This document shows positions 8,403-16,014 of a DNA stretch of 64,000 nt, one piece after another. This stretch comes from Candidatus Gastranaerophilales bacterium (GTDB lineage: Bacteria > Cyanobacteriota > Vampirovibrionia > Gastranaerophilales > Gastranaerophilaceae). The position numbers were made by a program, and so were the translations under genes. The notes below the pieces were generated by a model, which made no database searches, was not told the origin of the DNA, and saw nothing but the letters and a program-made list of their open reading frames with translations. The stretch spans positions 1 through 64,000 of the forward strand of contig CALVEG010000001.1 in assembly GCA_944326525.1 (NCBI GenBank). The letters run 5' to 3'. Numbering within the stretch: the stretch's first letter is position 1; each line of letters begins with the position of its first letter.

Positions 8403-8768
8403 TTATTTTGAAAATAATGTTTTAAAAATATTGCTGTTTTTGTCGTTTATTTCCAGAAAATGATTTAAAGCTAACTCTATAGGGTTGTTATTGGTGGTAG
8501 ATATTACCTTGCTTGTTTTAAGTTGTTTATTTGGATTTATTAAAAAAATACTTGAATATGATTTAATACTATCCTTGTTTTTTAATTTGCCGGTTGTAAC
8601 AAGAACATCTCCTTTAACAGGAGAAGATGTTAAAAGGTTTACTGCATTGTCAAAAAGTTGCTGTTTACCTTGTTGTTTAGCTAATTTTGAAATTGTTTTA
8701 AATTCTTTGGTTCTGTGTAAAGTAAGACCAAATGAAGTATTATTTCCATTATTTATCCCTATAATCAT
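8403..8768 (-). CDS. Uncharacterised 121-residue protein
   Basis: I do not recognise this protein. It is basic, lacks a signal peptide or membrane segment, and begins MIIGINNGNNTSFGLTLHRTK. An NTSFG-like N terminus recalls the YTGVNFSG opening of the orphan protein at 42756. The middle reads like a small alpha/beta domain (KGDVLVTTGKLKNKDSIKSY). AAGGAG stands 9 bp before the ATG, so translation is credible. It is transcribed toward the polyene-like operon, whose own promoter lies in the 76-bp gap, so it need not be part of that operon. Confidence 0.65.
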   Translation of the reverse strand: MIIGINNGNNTSFGLTLHRTKEFKTISKLAKQQGKQQLFDNAVNLLTSSPVKGDVLVTTGKLKNKDSIKSYSSIFLINPNKQLKTSKVISTTNNNPIELALNHFLEINDKNSNIFKTLFSK

Positions 8769-8809
8769 AATAAAGTTCTCCTTATGTTAATATATAACCT
8801 CTAAAACGT

Positions 8810-8842
8810 AACAAGACCGAAAACTATTTTTTCGGTCTTGTT
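8810..8842 (-). terminator. Hairpin terminator-like element after tRNA-Gln
   Basis: A 14-bp perfect stem (AACAAGACCGAAAA with its complement) and 5-base loop lie 12 bp downstream of tRNA-Gln. The T run after the stem is short (ACGTTTT on the minus strand), so termination may depend on the A/T pairs within the stem. Confidence 0.6.
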
Positions 8843-8853
8843 ATCCTAAAACT

Positions 8854-8925
8854 CTGGGGCGGAAGGATTCGAACCTCCGAATGCCTGAACCAAAATCAGG
8901 TGCCTTACCACTTGGCGACGCCCCA
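8854..8925 (-). tRNA. tRNA-Gln (TTG anticodon)
   Basis: The minus strand folds as a 72-nt cloverleaf with a 7-bp acceptor stem (TGGGGCG/CGCCCCA), a D arm containing AAGTGGTAAGGC, the anticodon arm CCTGA-TTTTGGT-TCAGG with anticodon TTG, and a T arm with GGTTCGAATCC. The discriminator base is G, as expected for Gln. CCA is not encoded. Confidence 0.93.
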
Positions 8926-8991
8926 ATATGGGTACTTTATTATTGTATTCTGTAAATCTTTCTTGTCAATATTTTTGATTTTTAAATTATT

Positions 8992-9678
8992 TTAAATTAT
9001 TTTAAAGGGGCTTTCTTCTTTTGCATAAACTATTTCAGCCTTATTTTGCAAAAGTTTTTCAAATACTTTTAATACAGGAATTTCGCTTTCAAAGTGTCCA
9101 GCATCAAAAAGTACAATTGGACTTTCAAGTGCGGTGTGAAATTTCAAATCGCCTGTCACAAAGGCATCTGCGCCATCGTTTTTAGCGGTTTCTATAAATT
9201 CTGAGCCGCTTCCTGCACAAAAAGCTATTTTTTGTATTTTATTGATTTGCTGATTGTTTACGTATCTTAGATTTGGTGAAAGTTTTTTTAATTTTTGAGC
9301 AAATTCGTTTACTGAAATTGGTGAAAGTAAATTTACATATCTTACAAATCCGTTTTCATCAGTTTTTTTTAGCCCAAGATTATTTATAAGTGTATCTGTT
9401 GTACCGCCTTCTGCAAGGTCTAGATTTGTGTGTGCACAAAAAATATTCATATCTTTATATTTTATCGGAACGTAAAAAAGCGGATGATGGCTTATTATCA
9501 TATCGCAGTTCTGCTCTAACGCCTGATTTAAAATATCATCTGTTACTGTCAGGCAAAGCAGAATTTTTTTAATTTCTTCCTTTTTATTTTCAACCAAAAT
9601 TCCAACGCAATCCCAATCTTCTGCTGTTTCGGGCGGCGCAAATTTATTTATGAGTGCATATATTTCTGCTCTTTTCAT
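8992..9678 (-). CDS. Nif3-like dinuclear metal-center protein (GTP cyclohydrolase I type 2 family)
   Basis: This 228-residue protein is a short member of the Nif3/YqfO family, which bind two metal ions in a toroidal hexamer; the cellular function is unsettled. Metal-binding motifs are visible: SHHPLFY near residue 65, FCAHTNLD near 82, GDLKFH near 178 and DAGHFESE near 192. The N-terminal family pattern ETAEDWDCVGI is present. The length lacks the extra central domain of the longer Bacillus form. It overlaps the upstream coaBC gene by 35 bp, which suggests coupling in a gmk-coaBC-nif3 operon. Confidence 0.85.
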   Translation of the reverse strand: MKRAEIYALINKFAPPETAEDWDCVGILVENKKEEIKKILLCLTVTDDILNQALEQNCDMIISHHPLFYVPIKYKDMNIFCAHTNLDLAEGGTTDTLINNLGLKKTDENGFVRYVNLLSPISVNEFAQKLKKLSPNLRYVNNQQINKIQKIAFCAGSGSEFIETAKNDGADAFVTGDLKFHTALESPIVLFDAGHFESEIPVLKVFEKLLQNKAEIVYAKEESPFKII

Positions 9679-10855
9679 ATACCTCTTTTATTATTTCTTC
9701 TGCAATTTTTGCTTTTGATTGTTTTTCGATTTTTTTAACTTCAAGATTTTTATCAATTATATAAACTTCATTTTCATCTGATGAAAATCCGATATCTTTT
9801 CGGCTTACGTCATTTGCGACAATAAAATCACATCCTTTTTTTTGAATTTTGGTTTTCGCATTTTCGATTAAGTTTTCGGTCTCTGCGCAAAATCCAATAA
9901 TTACAGGAGTTTCTGATATTTTTTTATTACATAAATTTTGCAGGATATCGGGGTTTTTTACAAGTTCAAGTGTAATTGTATCTTCTGCTGTTTTTTTTGT
10001 TTTTTGCGGGTTAAATTCTTTTACTCTAAAATCCGCAACGGCCGCAGACATAAAAATATAATCAGCTGTGTCGAATTCTTCTGTTAATGCTGTTTGCATT
10101 TCAAGGGCTGATTTTACTTTTACTGTTTTATAGTTTTTTTGAACATCTTTTGTTGTAATCAAAACGGTTTCTGCGCCTAATTGGTTAGCATAATCTGCAA
10201 TTGCGGTTCCCATTTTGCCTGAGGAATAATTAGAAATAAACCTCACAGGATCAATGTCTTCAACTGTTCCGCCTGCTGTTACTACAATTTTTTTGCCTGA
10301 TAGAATTTTTTTATTGTTATTTAGAACTTCGACAGTCTTATCGTAAATTTTGCTTAATTCTGCAAGTCGTCCTTCTCCTGTCGTTCCGCAGGCAAGGAAA
10401 CCTGATTCAGGCGGTACGATTATGTAGGAATGTGATTCAAGTTTTTTTAGATTTTCCTGTACAAAAGGATTGCTCCACATATTGCAATTCATTGCAGGTG
10501 CAATAACAATCGGCTTCTTAAAAGCTAGAGCTATTGAGGTTAAAAGGTTATCTGCAATCCCGTTTGCTATTTTGGAAATAGTGTTTGCGGTTGCAGGAGC
10601 AATTACAAAAATATCCGCTTCATCTGCGTATGAGATGTGTTCAGGTTTGTAGTCAGTAATCTCAAATTGCTCCATTGCAACATTGTTTTGGCTTAAAGTT
10701 TGAAGAGTAAGTTTTGTTACAAAATTTAGGGCATTAGGAGTTACAACTATTTTTACATTTGCACCCGATTTTTTGTACATTCGGATAAGCTCGCAAATCT
10801 TGTAAGCCGCAATTCCGCCTGTTATACCTATGAGAATGTTTTTGCCGCTAAGCAT
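9644..10855 (-). CDS. coaBC: Bifunctional phosphopantothenoylcysteine decarboxylase/phosphopantothenate-cysteine ligase
   Basis: This 403-residue protein makes 4'-phosphopantetheine in CoA synthesis. The N-terminal half is the FMN-dependent CoaC decarboxylase (GITGGIAAYK at 10-19, APATANTISK, and PAMNCNMW). The C-terminal half is the CoaB ligase (VTAGGTVEDIDPVRFISNYSSGKMG near residue 190, then CAETENL). Length is typical for CoaBC. It overlaps gmk by 8 bp upstream and nif3 by 35 bp downstream. The product ultimately supplies the CoA used by the PPTase and AdhE encoded elsewhere in the window. Confidence 0.95.
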   Translation of the reverse strand: MLSGKNILIGITGGIAAYKICELIRMYKKSGANVKIVVTPNALNFVTKLTLQTLSQNNVAMEQFEITDYKPEHISYADEADIFVIAPATANTISKIANGIADNLLTSIALAFKKPIVIAPAMNCNMWSNPFVQENLKKLESHSYIIVPPESGFLACGTTGEGRLAELSKIYDKTVEVLNNNKKILSGKKIVVTAGGTVEDIDPVRFISNYSSGKMGTAIADYANQLGAETVLITTKDVQKNYKTVKVKSALEMQTALTEEFDTADYIFMSAAVADFRVKEFNPQKTKKTAEDTITLELVKNPDILQNLCNKKISETPVIIGFCAETENLIENAKTKIQKKGCDFIVANDVSRKDIGFSSDENEVYIIDKNLEVKKIEKQSKAKIAEEIIKEVYEKSRNICTHK

Positions 10856-11411
10856 TATTAATTTCTCCTTTTACAATTTCTTCAAGCCGTAAAATTGCAT
10901 CTTCTAATTTGTCATTTACTATTCGGTAATCAAAATTTTCTGATCGTTTTATTTCTGCTCTAACTTGTTCTAATCTTTTTTGAATTGTAGCTTCGTCTTC
11001 AGTGTGACGACCTCTTAGTCTTGCTTCTAATTCTTCAAGTGATGGTGGTGCAATAAAAATTAAAACGGCTTCAGGCATTTGTTTTTTAACCTGCAAAGCT
11101 CCTTGGGTATCAATTTCAAGAATTACGTTTTTGCCTTCTTCAAGGCATTGGTTTATGTATTTTTTCTTTGTCCCGTAAAAATTTCCTGCAAATTCCGCCC
11201 ATTCTAAGAATTTATTATTTTCAATGCAGTTTTTAAATTCTTCTTGTGTTGTAAAAAAGTAATTTATTCCATCAACCTCTCCTGGGCGAGGTTTTCTTGT
11301 TGTGCAGGAGATTGAAAGCATAAAATCAGGGTTTCTTTTAAGAAATCCTTTTAATACGGTTCCTTTTCCGACTCCGGATGAACCGGACAATACAAATAAT
11401 TTTTTGTTCAT
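10848..11411 (-). CDS. gmk: Guanylate kinase
   Basis: This 187-residue enzyme phosphorylates GMP to GDP. The P-loop GSSGVGKGT is at residues 10-18, followed by the GMP-binding block SCTTRKPRPGEVDGINYFF and the lid RLRGRHTEDEATIQKRL. I chose the ATG at 11411; an upstream in-frame start would add 31 residues that run into the divergent histidine kinase gene. TATAAT ends 6 bp before this ATG with no Shine-Dalgarno, so a leaderless mRNA is likely. In many bacteria gmk is followed by rpoZ and coaBC; here coaBC follows directly. Confidence 0.95.
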   Translation of the reverse strand: MNKKLFVLSGSSGVGKGTVLKGFLKRNPDFMLSISCTTRKPRPGEVDGINYFFTTQEEFKNCIENNKFLEWAEFAGNFYGTKKKYINQCLEEGKNVILEIDTQGALQVKKQMPEAVLIFIAPPSLEELEARLRGRHTEDEATIQKRLEQVRAEIKRSENFDYRIVNDKLEDAILRLEEIVKGEINNA

Positions 11412-11425
11412 ATTACAATTATACA
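11412..11425. promoter_or_regulatory. Bidirectional leaderless promoter between gmk and histidine kinase
   Basis: Only 14 bp separate the two start codons. TATAAT (minus strand, 11418-11423) ends 6 bp before the gmk ATG. TACAAT (plus strand, 11414-11419) ends 6 bp before the kinase ATG. The two -10 boxes overlap. The -35 regions would lie in the opposite gene and look weak. Confidence 0.45.
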
Positions 11426-12616
11426 ATGAATATTTTATTAGAAAAAAATATTTGTAAATTTTTAAAGAAAATAAACACGATTTCGACATCAAAAGAGCTT
11501 GCAAAGTTTACGGCTTTTGAATTTTTAAGTCTTACAGGTGCCGAAGCTTCTTGTTTTTGTCTTTTAAGCAGTGTGACAAATACGATTGAAATAAAAACTT
11601 ATGCCTACGCTCAAGGCAAAAAGAAAAGCAGTAGACTGGTCCATGCCATAGAGCAGATTTCAAAAGTTGGTGTTGATATGCTGACTAACAATTTCGAAAA
11701 CGAAGATATAATTGAATATCTTAACTCTATTTCTAAAGATCAGGTTATTATTGAGCCTATTTATTACAAGAATACGGTTTTAGGATTTGTTGCATTGGTA
11801 AACAAAAATCGGAACTTTAAAAAGCATAATGCTTTGATTGTAGAATCGTTGATGGAAGCTGTAAATTCCAGAATAGAAATAATTTCATTGAATGATGAAT
11901 TAAAACGAACAAACCAAGAAAAAGTGCAGTTTTTGGCAAGTATTTCTCACGAATACAAAACTCCGCTTAACTCTATTATCGGTTTTTCCGATATGCTAAA
12001 AAAAGAACTTGAAGGAACAAAAAGTTATAAATATATAGATAATATTTCTAAAAGTTCAAAATTTTTACTGAGTTTAATTCAGGATATACTTGATATGGCA
12101 AGATCTGAGTATAAACAGCTTGAGTTGAAATACGAAACTTTTCGTCCAAAAGATGTTATCAAAGATATTATTTACAGTTTCGACGAGGTTATAAAGGAAA
12201 AAAATATAAATTTCAGTTATACATTAATGGATGTCGAAATAACCGCTGATTTGAAAAGGTTTAAGCAATTGATATTTAACCTGATTTCAAATGCCTTAAA
12301 ATTCAACAAAATTGGCGGGAAAATTGTTGTTGTGACGTATGTTGATGAAAATAAAAATTACATTTTTGAAATTAAAGATTCCGGCGATGGTATAAGAAAG
12401 AAAGATTACGACAAAATTTTTAATTTCTTTTCTCAAGTTAATCGTAACAAGCTAAAACGCCAACAGGGGTCGGGAGTTGGGCTTGCTTTATGTAAAGTCA
12501 TTACAGATGCGCATAGAGGAAATATTGGTTTTAAATCACGTTTGAATAACGGAAGTACATTTTGGTTCAGTTTGCCTCAGCAGGGGTGCGCTGATACGTC
12601 TTATATTGAATTTTAA
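11426..12616 (+). CDS. Soluble sensor histidine kinase with N-terminal GAF-like domain
   Basis: This 396-residue kinase has no membrane segment. Residues 1 to about 150 look like a GAF-type sensor domain. A short coiled linker follows, then HisKA with SISHEYKTPLNSIIGF (H175 phosphorylated), and a HATPase domain with NLISNALKFN (N box), DSGDGI (G1) and GSGVGLALCKVI (G2). The signal is unknown and no response regulator gene is adjacent, so its partner must be elsewhere. The ATG at 11426 is preferred because TACAAT ends exactly 6 bp upstream; the longer frame would start inside gmk. Confidence 0.9.
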   Translation: MNILLEKNICKFLKKINTISTSKELAKFTAFEFLSLTGAEASCFCLLSSVTNTIEIKTYAYAQGKKKSSRLVHAIEQISKVGVDMLTNNFENEDIIEYLNSISKDQVIIEPIYYKNTVLGFVALVNKNRNFKKHNALIVESLMEAVNSRIEIISLNDELKRTNQEKVQFLASISHEYKTPLNSIIGFSDMLKKELEGTKSYKYIDNISKSSKFLLSLIQDILDMARSEYKQLELKYETFRPKDVIKDIIYSFDEVIKEKNINFSYTLMDVEITADLKRFKQLIFNLISNALKFNKIGGKIVVVTYVDENKNYIFEIKDSGDGIRKKDYDKIFNFFSQVNRNKLKRQQGSGVGLALCKVITDAHRGNIGFKSRLNNGSTFWFSLPQQGCADTSYIEF

Positions 12617-12625
12617 AGGGGAATT

Positions 12626-13099
12626 ATGTCAATAGAAAAAGTAAGAAAATATTTTGAAAAATTTGGATTAGAAAATGAAATTTGGGAATTTCCAGTTTCA
12701 AGTGCTACGGTTGCATTAGCTGCTAAAGCTCTTAATATTCAGGAGGCAAGAATTTGTAAGACACTTTCGTTTAAAACGGAAGATGGCTGTATTTTAATTT
12801 GTGCAGCTGGGGATGCCAGAATAGACAATAAAAAATTTAAAAACAGGTTTGGTTTAAAAGCCAAAATGCTGGATTCTATACAGGTTGAAGAATACACAGG
12901 ACATAAAATCGGCGGGGTGTGTCCTTTTGCAGTTGAAAAAGAAAATGTTAAAGTGTTTTGTGATGTTTCTTTGAAAAGATTTGAAACGGTTTTTCCGGCA
13001 TGCGGAAGTTCAAACTCTGCAATAGAACTTACACCCGAAAAATTGTTTGAATACTCAAACAGCCTTGATTGGGTTGATGTTTGCAATTTGCCTGATTAA
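12626..13099 (+). CDS. YbaK/EbsC-family aminoacyl-tRNA deacylase
   Basis: This 157-residue protein belongs to the YbaK/ProX editing family, which hydrolyse mischarged tRNAs such as Cys-tRNA(Pro) or Ala-tRNA(Pro). Visible motifs are AAKALNIQEARICKTLSFK (the substrate lysine region), GDARIDNKKFK, and the signature GHKIGGVCPF, followed by FPACGSSNSAIELTPEKL. GGGGAATT precedes the ATG, 9 bp after the kinase stop, so the two are probably cotranscribed. It converges on the transporter gene with a 4-bp overlap. Which tRNA it edits cannot be read from sequence. Confidence 0.88.
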   Translation: MSIEKVRKYFEKFGLENEIWEFPVSSATVALAAKALNIQEARICKTLSFKTEDGCILICAAGDARIDNKKFKNRFGLKAKMLDSIQVEEYTGHKIGGVCPFAVEKENVKVFCDVSLKRFETVFPACGSSNSAIELTPEKLFEYSNSLDWVDVCNLPD

Positions 13100-14499
13100 T
13101 CTTTACATTTTCTTTTCTTGTTTTCTTCGTAAATCAGCAGAATTGTACATATTAAAATACAAATCAAGGTTGATACCAACCAAAATCCAATAGCGCCGTT
13201 CCAGCCAAATTTATCAACTAAAAATCCGGTTCCGCCGGAAGACATTGCTGCTCCGATATACCCGAAAATTCCTGTAAATCCGATTGATGCCGATGCAACT
13301 TTTTTCGAACTGCTTTCAACGGCGCAAAGCCCGCCGATAAGCATTTGAGGACCTGATGTAAACATTCCTATCATTGCTGCGTAAACAAAATCAAGAATAT
13401 TGTTTTCTGCCGGATTTTTAGCAAAAGCAAGCAGTGAGATAATTAAGCATATTAAAAATATTATATTAATTGGAGTTCTGTTACTTTTGTAGATTTTGTC
13501 GGAAATTACTCCCGCCAAAATCGCTCCGCCTGCTCCGACAAGTGCAAGTGTGCTTAATTTTGCGCTTGCAAGAGTTAATGAATTTCCTTTTACCTCTACA
13601 AGATATTTTACAAGCCAATCTTCTGTGCCAAATCGGATTATGTATACAAAAATATACGCTATTGCAAGCATCCAGATAATTGGATTACATAAAATATGTT
13701 TTTTGAAAATTTCGAAATAAGATCTTTCGTCTTTATCCTCAGGGTTTTCACATTTTACCTGCGGTTCATTTCTAAATTTTTCAACATCAGGAAGTCCGAG
13801 CGTTTGCGGCTTATCTCTGAGTCTGTCAAAAAGCCAAATTCCTGTGATTGCACATATAATTGCAGGAATGTAAAATGCTGCCATCCACCCGAGATGTTCA
13901 ATTACAAACCCTGAAAGCATAACTGTTGAAAATACGCCTATTTGGTGTGAAGTTGACCATAATGACCACTTTGTACCTCTTTCGGAGTTCGAAAACCAAT
14001 AAGACAAGCTCTTTGCAACAGGTGGAAATCCACATGACTGGAACCATCCGTTAGCACCCCAGAAGAAGCATAGAAGCCATAAAAGCACCGTCGCTGAAGG
14101 TAGTCCGAAAAATGATACATGCCCCGGAGTTACAAACAACGCACTTAAGACAAAGCAAATATTACATATCGCTGATAAAATTAGTGCAGTCGGTAAAAAT
14201 GTTCTGACGTTTGACTTGTCTGCAAGAACTCCATTGATGAATTTGCCCATTCCGTATGTTATGTACAAAGACGAACCTAAAAGCCCAAGTTCAGTGTTTG
14301 AAAGATTTAAGGCTTTACCCATTGAAGGAAGTGCAACAGCTATGTTTTTGCGGCATAAATGAAATACAACGTATGCAATAAAACTTGAATAAAAAATTCT
14401 CCATCTGAAGTGTTCATACGTGTCTCTAATCTCTTCTTCACTCATTGTCACTTCACGAGCCGGGGGCTCTTTGAAAAATTCAATGAAACGATTTGTCAT
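13096..14499 (-). CDS. OPA-family MFS transporter (glycerol-3-phosphate/hexose-phosphate antiporter-like)
   Basis: This 467-residue protein has about 12 membrane helices and belongs to the organophosphate:phosphate antiporter family (GlpT/UhpT/PgtP). The signature GWFQSCGFPPVAKSLSYWFS, with RGTKWSLWSTSHQIG, matches the family pattern in the central region, and basic residues RWRIFY open the first helix. The substrate is likely a phosphorylated sugar or glycerol-3-phosphate, but cannot be settled from sequence. It starts 5 bp after the exonuclease gene and is probably cotranscribed with it. The long cytosolic loop near residue 225 (FRNEPQVKCENPEDKDERSY) is typical. Confidence 0.85.
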   Translation of the reverse strand: MTNRFIEFFKEPPAREVTMSEEEIRDTYEHFRWRIFYSSFIAYVVFHLCRKNIAVALPSMGKALNLSNTELGLLGSSLYITYGMGKFINGVLADKSNVRTFLPTALILSAICNICFVLSALFVTPGHVSFFGLPSATVLLWLLCFFWGANGWFQSCGFPPVAKSLSYWFSNSERGTKWSLWSTSHQIGVFSTVMLSGFVIEHLGWMAAFYIPAIICAITGIWLFDRLRDKPQTLGLPDVEKFRNEPQVKCENPEDKDERSYFEIFKKHILCNPIIWMLAIAYIFVYIIRFGTEDWLVKYLVEVKGNSLTLASAKLSTLALVGAGGAILAGVISDKIYKSNRTPINIIFLICLIISLLAFAKNPAENNILDFVYAAMIGMFTSGPQMLIGGLCAVESSSKKVASASIGFTGIFGYIGAAMSSGGTGFLVDKFGWNGAIGFWLVSTLICILICTILLIYEENKKRKCKD

Positions 14500-14504
14500 A
14501 AAAT

Positions 14505-15422
14505 TTACTTCCCTGCTTTTATAATTTGAATATTGCGGGTTTCTGTAAGTTCTTGACGGGCTTCTTTTAGAATTTCCCGTTTTTCTTCATCAAGACTGCA
14601 CCCGCCAACAAGTCTGTCAACAAATCCTGTGTTAAGCTTTACGGCTTTATCAAATGCGCCTACTTCTTCCAAAACCTCTTTTATCTGATGAATATCGTAT
14701 CCAAAAGACTGTTTGGAGTTGTAAACTAAAGTTTCACCTGTTTGTGAACGTATTGGTGTTCCGCCCTGTTCAAAATAAAGCTTGAATACCGACTTTAAGT
14801 CCTGAAGTTCGGATTGAAGTGTGTTTATTGTATTTTGAATTCTTAAAAACCTTTCAAAAAGATATTCCACGTTATCAAGTTGTTTAACTTCCCAGTCGTA
14901 TTTTTGCAGGTAAAGTTTTTTTAGTTTTGGATAAGCAAGCGCTAAGCCCATAGTATCAGCCATTGCTCTGTGGTGGTTTGTAAGATCCACATTGAATTTT
15001 TTCGTTAAAGCTTCCAAACCGTGAGAATCAAGATCCGGATATACTTCTTTAAACATTTGCTGGCTGTCTACACGGGCATTTTTAAGTTCTTCTCCTGTAG
15101 TTCTGAGGCTTGCCTCGTTTAAAAATGTGTAATCAAAAATGGCATTATGCGCAACAATCGGATAATCCCCGATAAATTCCAAAATTTTTGGCATTATTTC
15201 TGCTTCAGTAGGTGCATCAGCCACCATATCGGGTGTAATTCCGTGGATTGCAATACTTGATTTTCTAATATGCTGCTGAGGATTGATTAAAGTTTGAAAT
15301 TCATCTTTAATTTTACCGTTTTCAAGTCTTACGGCTGCGAATTCGACCATTCTTTCTTTTGTGTAATCAAGTCCTGTTGTTTCTGTATCAAGAACGATTT
15401 CTATTGTTTTTTTTCTAACCAT
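14505..15422 (-). CDS. DEDDh 3'-5' exonuclease (DnaQ/PolC epsilon-like)
   Basis: This 305-residue protein has an N-terminal DEDDh exonuclease domain: DTETTG (D12, E14), the ExoII block AHNAIFDYTFL, and the ExoIII block HHRAMADT. Residues 185-305 form a C-terminal extension with a coiled coil (NTINTLQSELQDLKSVF) that I do not recognise. It could proofread with DNA polymerase III or act in repair. The ATG at 15422 is preceded by CAGGAT; the longer frame upstream runs into trxA antisense and is not real. It is divergent from trxA. Confidence 0.85.
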   Translation of the reverse strand: MVRKKTIEIVLDTETTGLDYTKERMVEFAAVRLENGKIKDEFQTLINPQQHIRKSSIAIHGITPDMVADAPTEAEIMPKILEFIGDYPIVAHNAIFDYTFLNEASLRTTGEELKNARVDSQQMFKEVYPDLDSHGLEALTKKFNVDLTNHHRAMADTMGLALAYPKLKKLYLQKYDWEVKQLDNVEYLFERFLRIQNTINTLQSELQDLKSVFKLYFEQGGTPIRSQTGETLVYNSKQSFGYDIHQIKEVLEEVGAFDKAVKLNTGFVDRLVGGCSLDEEKREILKEARQELTETRNIQIIKAGK

Positions 15423-15450
15423 TTTTTTTATCCTGTGGAATTCTATCAAG

Positions 15451-15459
15451 ATAATAGCA
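15451..15459 (-). promoter_or_regulatory. Extended -10 promoter of the exonuclease gene
   Basis: On the minus strand TGC directly precedes TATTAT (15451-15456), an extended -10 element 28 bp before the ATG. A run of ten A residues (15461-15470) lies just upstream, in the spacer. Confidence 0.5.
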
Positions 15460-15474
15460 TAAAAAAAAAATCTG

Positions 15475-15483
15475 TGATAGAAT
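15475..15483 (+). promoter_or_regulatory. Extended -10 promoter of trxA
   Basis: TGA followed by TAGAAT (15478-15483) gives an extended -10 element about 40 bp before the trxA ATG. No good -35 is seen; the ten-A run upstream may act as an UP-like element. Confidence 0.5.
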
Positions 15484-15522
15484 ATCCTTTGTAAAAGTAT
15501 AAATAACTTAAAGGAGATATGT

Positions 15523-15846
15523 ATGTCTAATGCAGTAGATATTAATGATTCGGTGTTTGAATCAGAAGTTTTGCATTCAGAAACGCCGGTAGTTGTAGAT
15601 TTTTGGGCACCATGGTGCGGACCTTGCAGAAAATTAGGACCGGTTTTGGATGAAATCGCGTCTGAGTTTGAAGGTAAGGTTAAATTTGTAAAAATGAATA
15701 CTGATGACAATCTTGAAACTGCTAAAAATTATTCTATTAGCGGTTTGCCGAGTCTTTTGGTGTTCAAAAACGGCAAAGCTGTTGAAAGATTGGTTGGGTT
15801 GATGCCAAAATCTTCAATTATATCAAATATCGAGAAACATTTATAA
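15523..15846 (+). CDS. trxA: Thioredoxin
   Basis: This 107-residue cytosolic disulfide reductase has the canonical active site WCGPC (31-35) in the context VVDFWAPWCGPCRK. The conserved cis-proline region ISGLPSLLVFKNG and the C-terminal GLMPKSSI helix are intact. AAGGAG lies 8 bp before the ATG. A strong terminator follows, so it is monocistronic. No thioredoxin reductase gene is in the window. Confidence 0.96.
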   Translation: MSNAVDINDSVFESEVLHSETPVVVDFWAPWCGPCRKLGPVLDEIASEFEGKVKFVKMNTDDNLETAKNYSISGLPSLLVFKNGKAVERLVGLMPKSSIISNIEKHL

Positions 15847-15869
15847 TTTCAAGATTGTAAAATTTTATA

Positions 15870-15914
15870 AAGCCGAATTGGAAAAGCGTAAAGCCTTGAA
15901 AATTCGGCTTTTTT
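15870..15914 (+). terminator. Intrinsic terminator of trxA
   Basis: A 10-bp stem AAGCCGAATT/AATTCGGCTT (15870-15879, 15901-15910) with a 21-base loop runs straight into six T residues. Confidence 0.85.
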
Positions 15915-15948
15915 GCTGTTTAATGCAAAGCTTTTTTAAAATTCAGTT

Positions 15949-15976
15949 TAAAGATTTTACTTAAGTCTGCCGTTAA
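15949..15976 (+). promoter_or_regulatory. Sigma-28 (FliA)-like promoter
   Basis: TAAAGATT (15949-15956) and GCCGTTAA (15969-15976) each match 7 of 8 bases of the flagellar sigma-28 consensus TAAAGTTT and GCCGATAA. The spacer is 12 bp rather than 11. The gene start lies 38 bp downstream, behind AAAGG. Confidence 0.5.
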
Positions 15977-16014
15977 TTTAGACAAAGTATAACAAACAAG
16001 AAAGGCGCGCGTTT

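Noticed and set aside
15461-15470. A10 tract as a phase-variation site between the exonuclease and trxA
   Set aside because: Possible, but A runs of this length are common in AT-rich spacers, and both genes are housekeeping.
15423-15710. Longer exonuclease with an N-terminal extension
   Set aside because: The extension is antisense to trxA and its promoter; the ATG at 15422 has a ribosome site and an extended -10.
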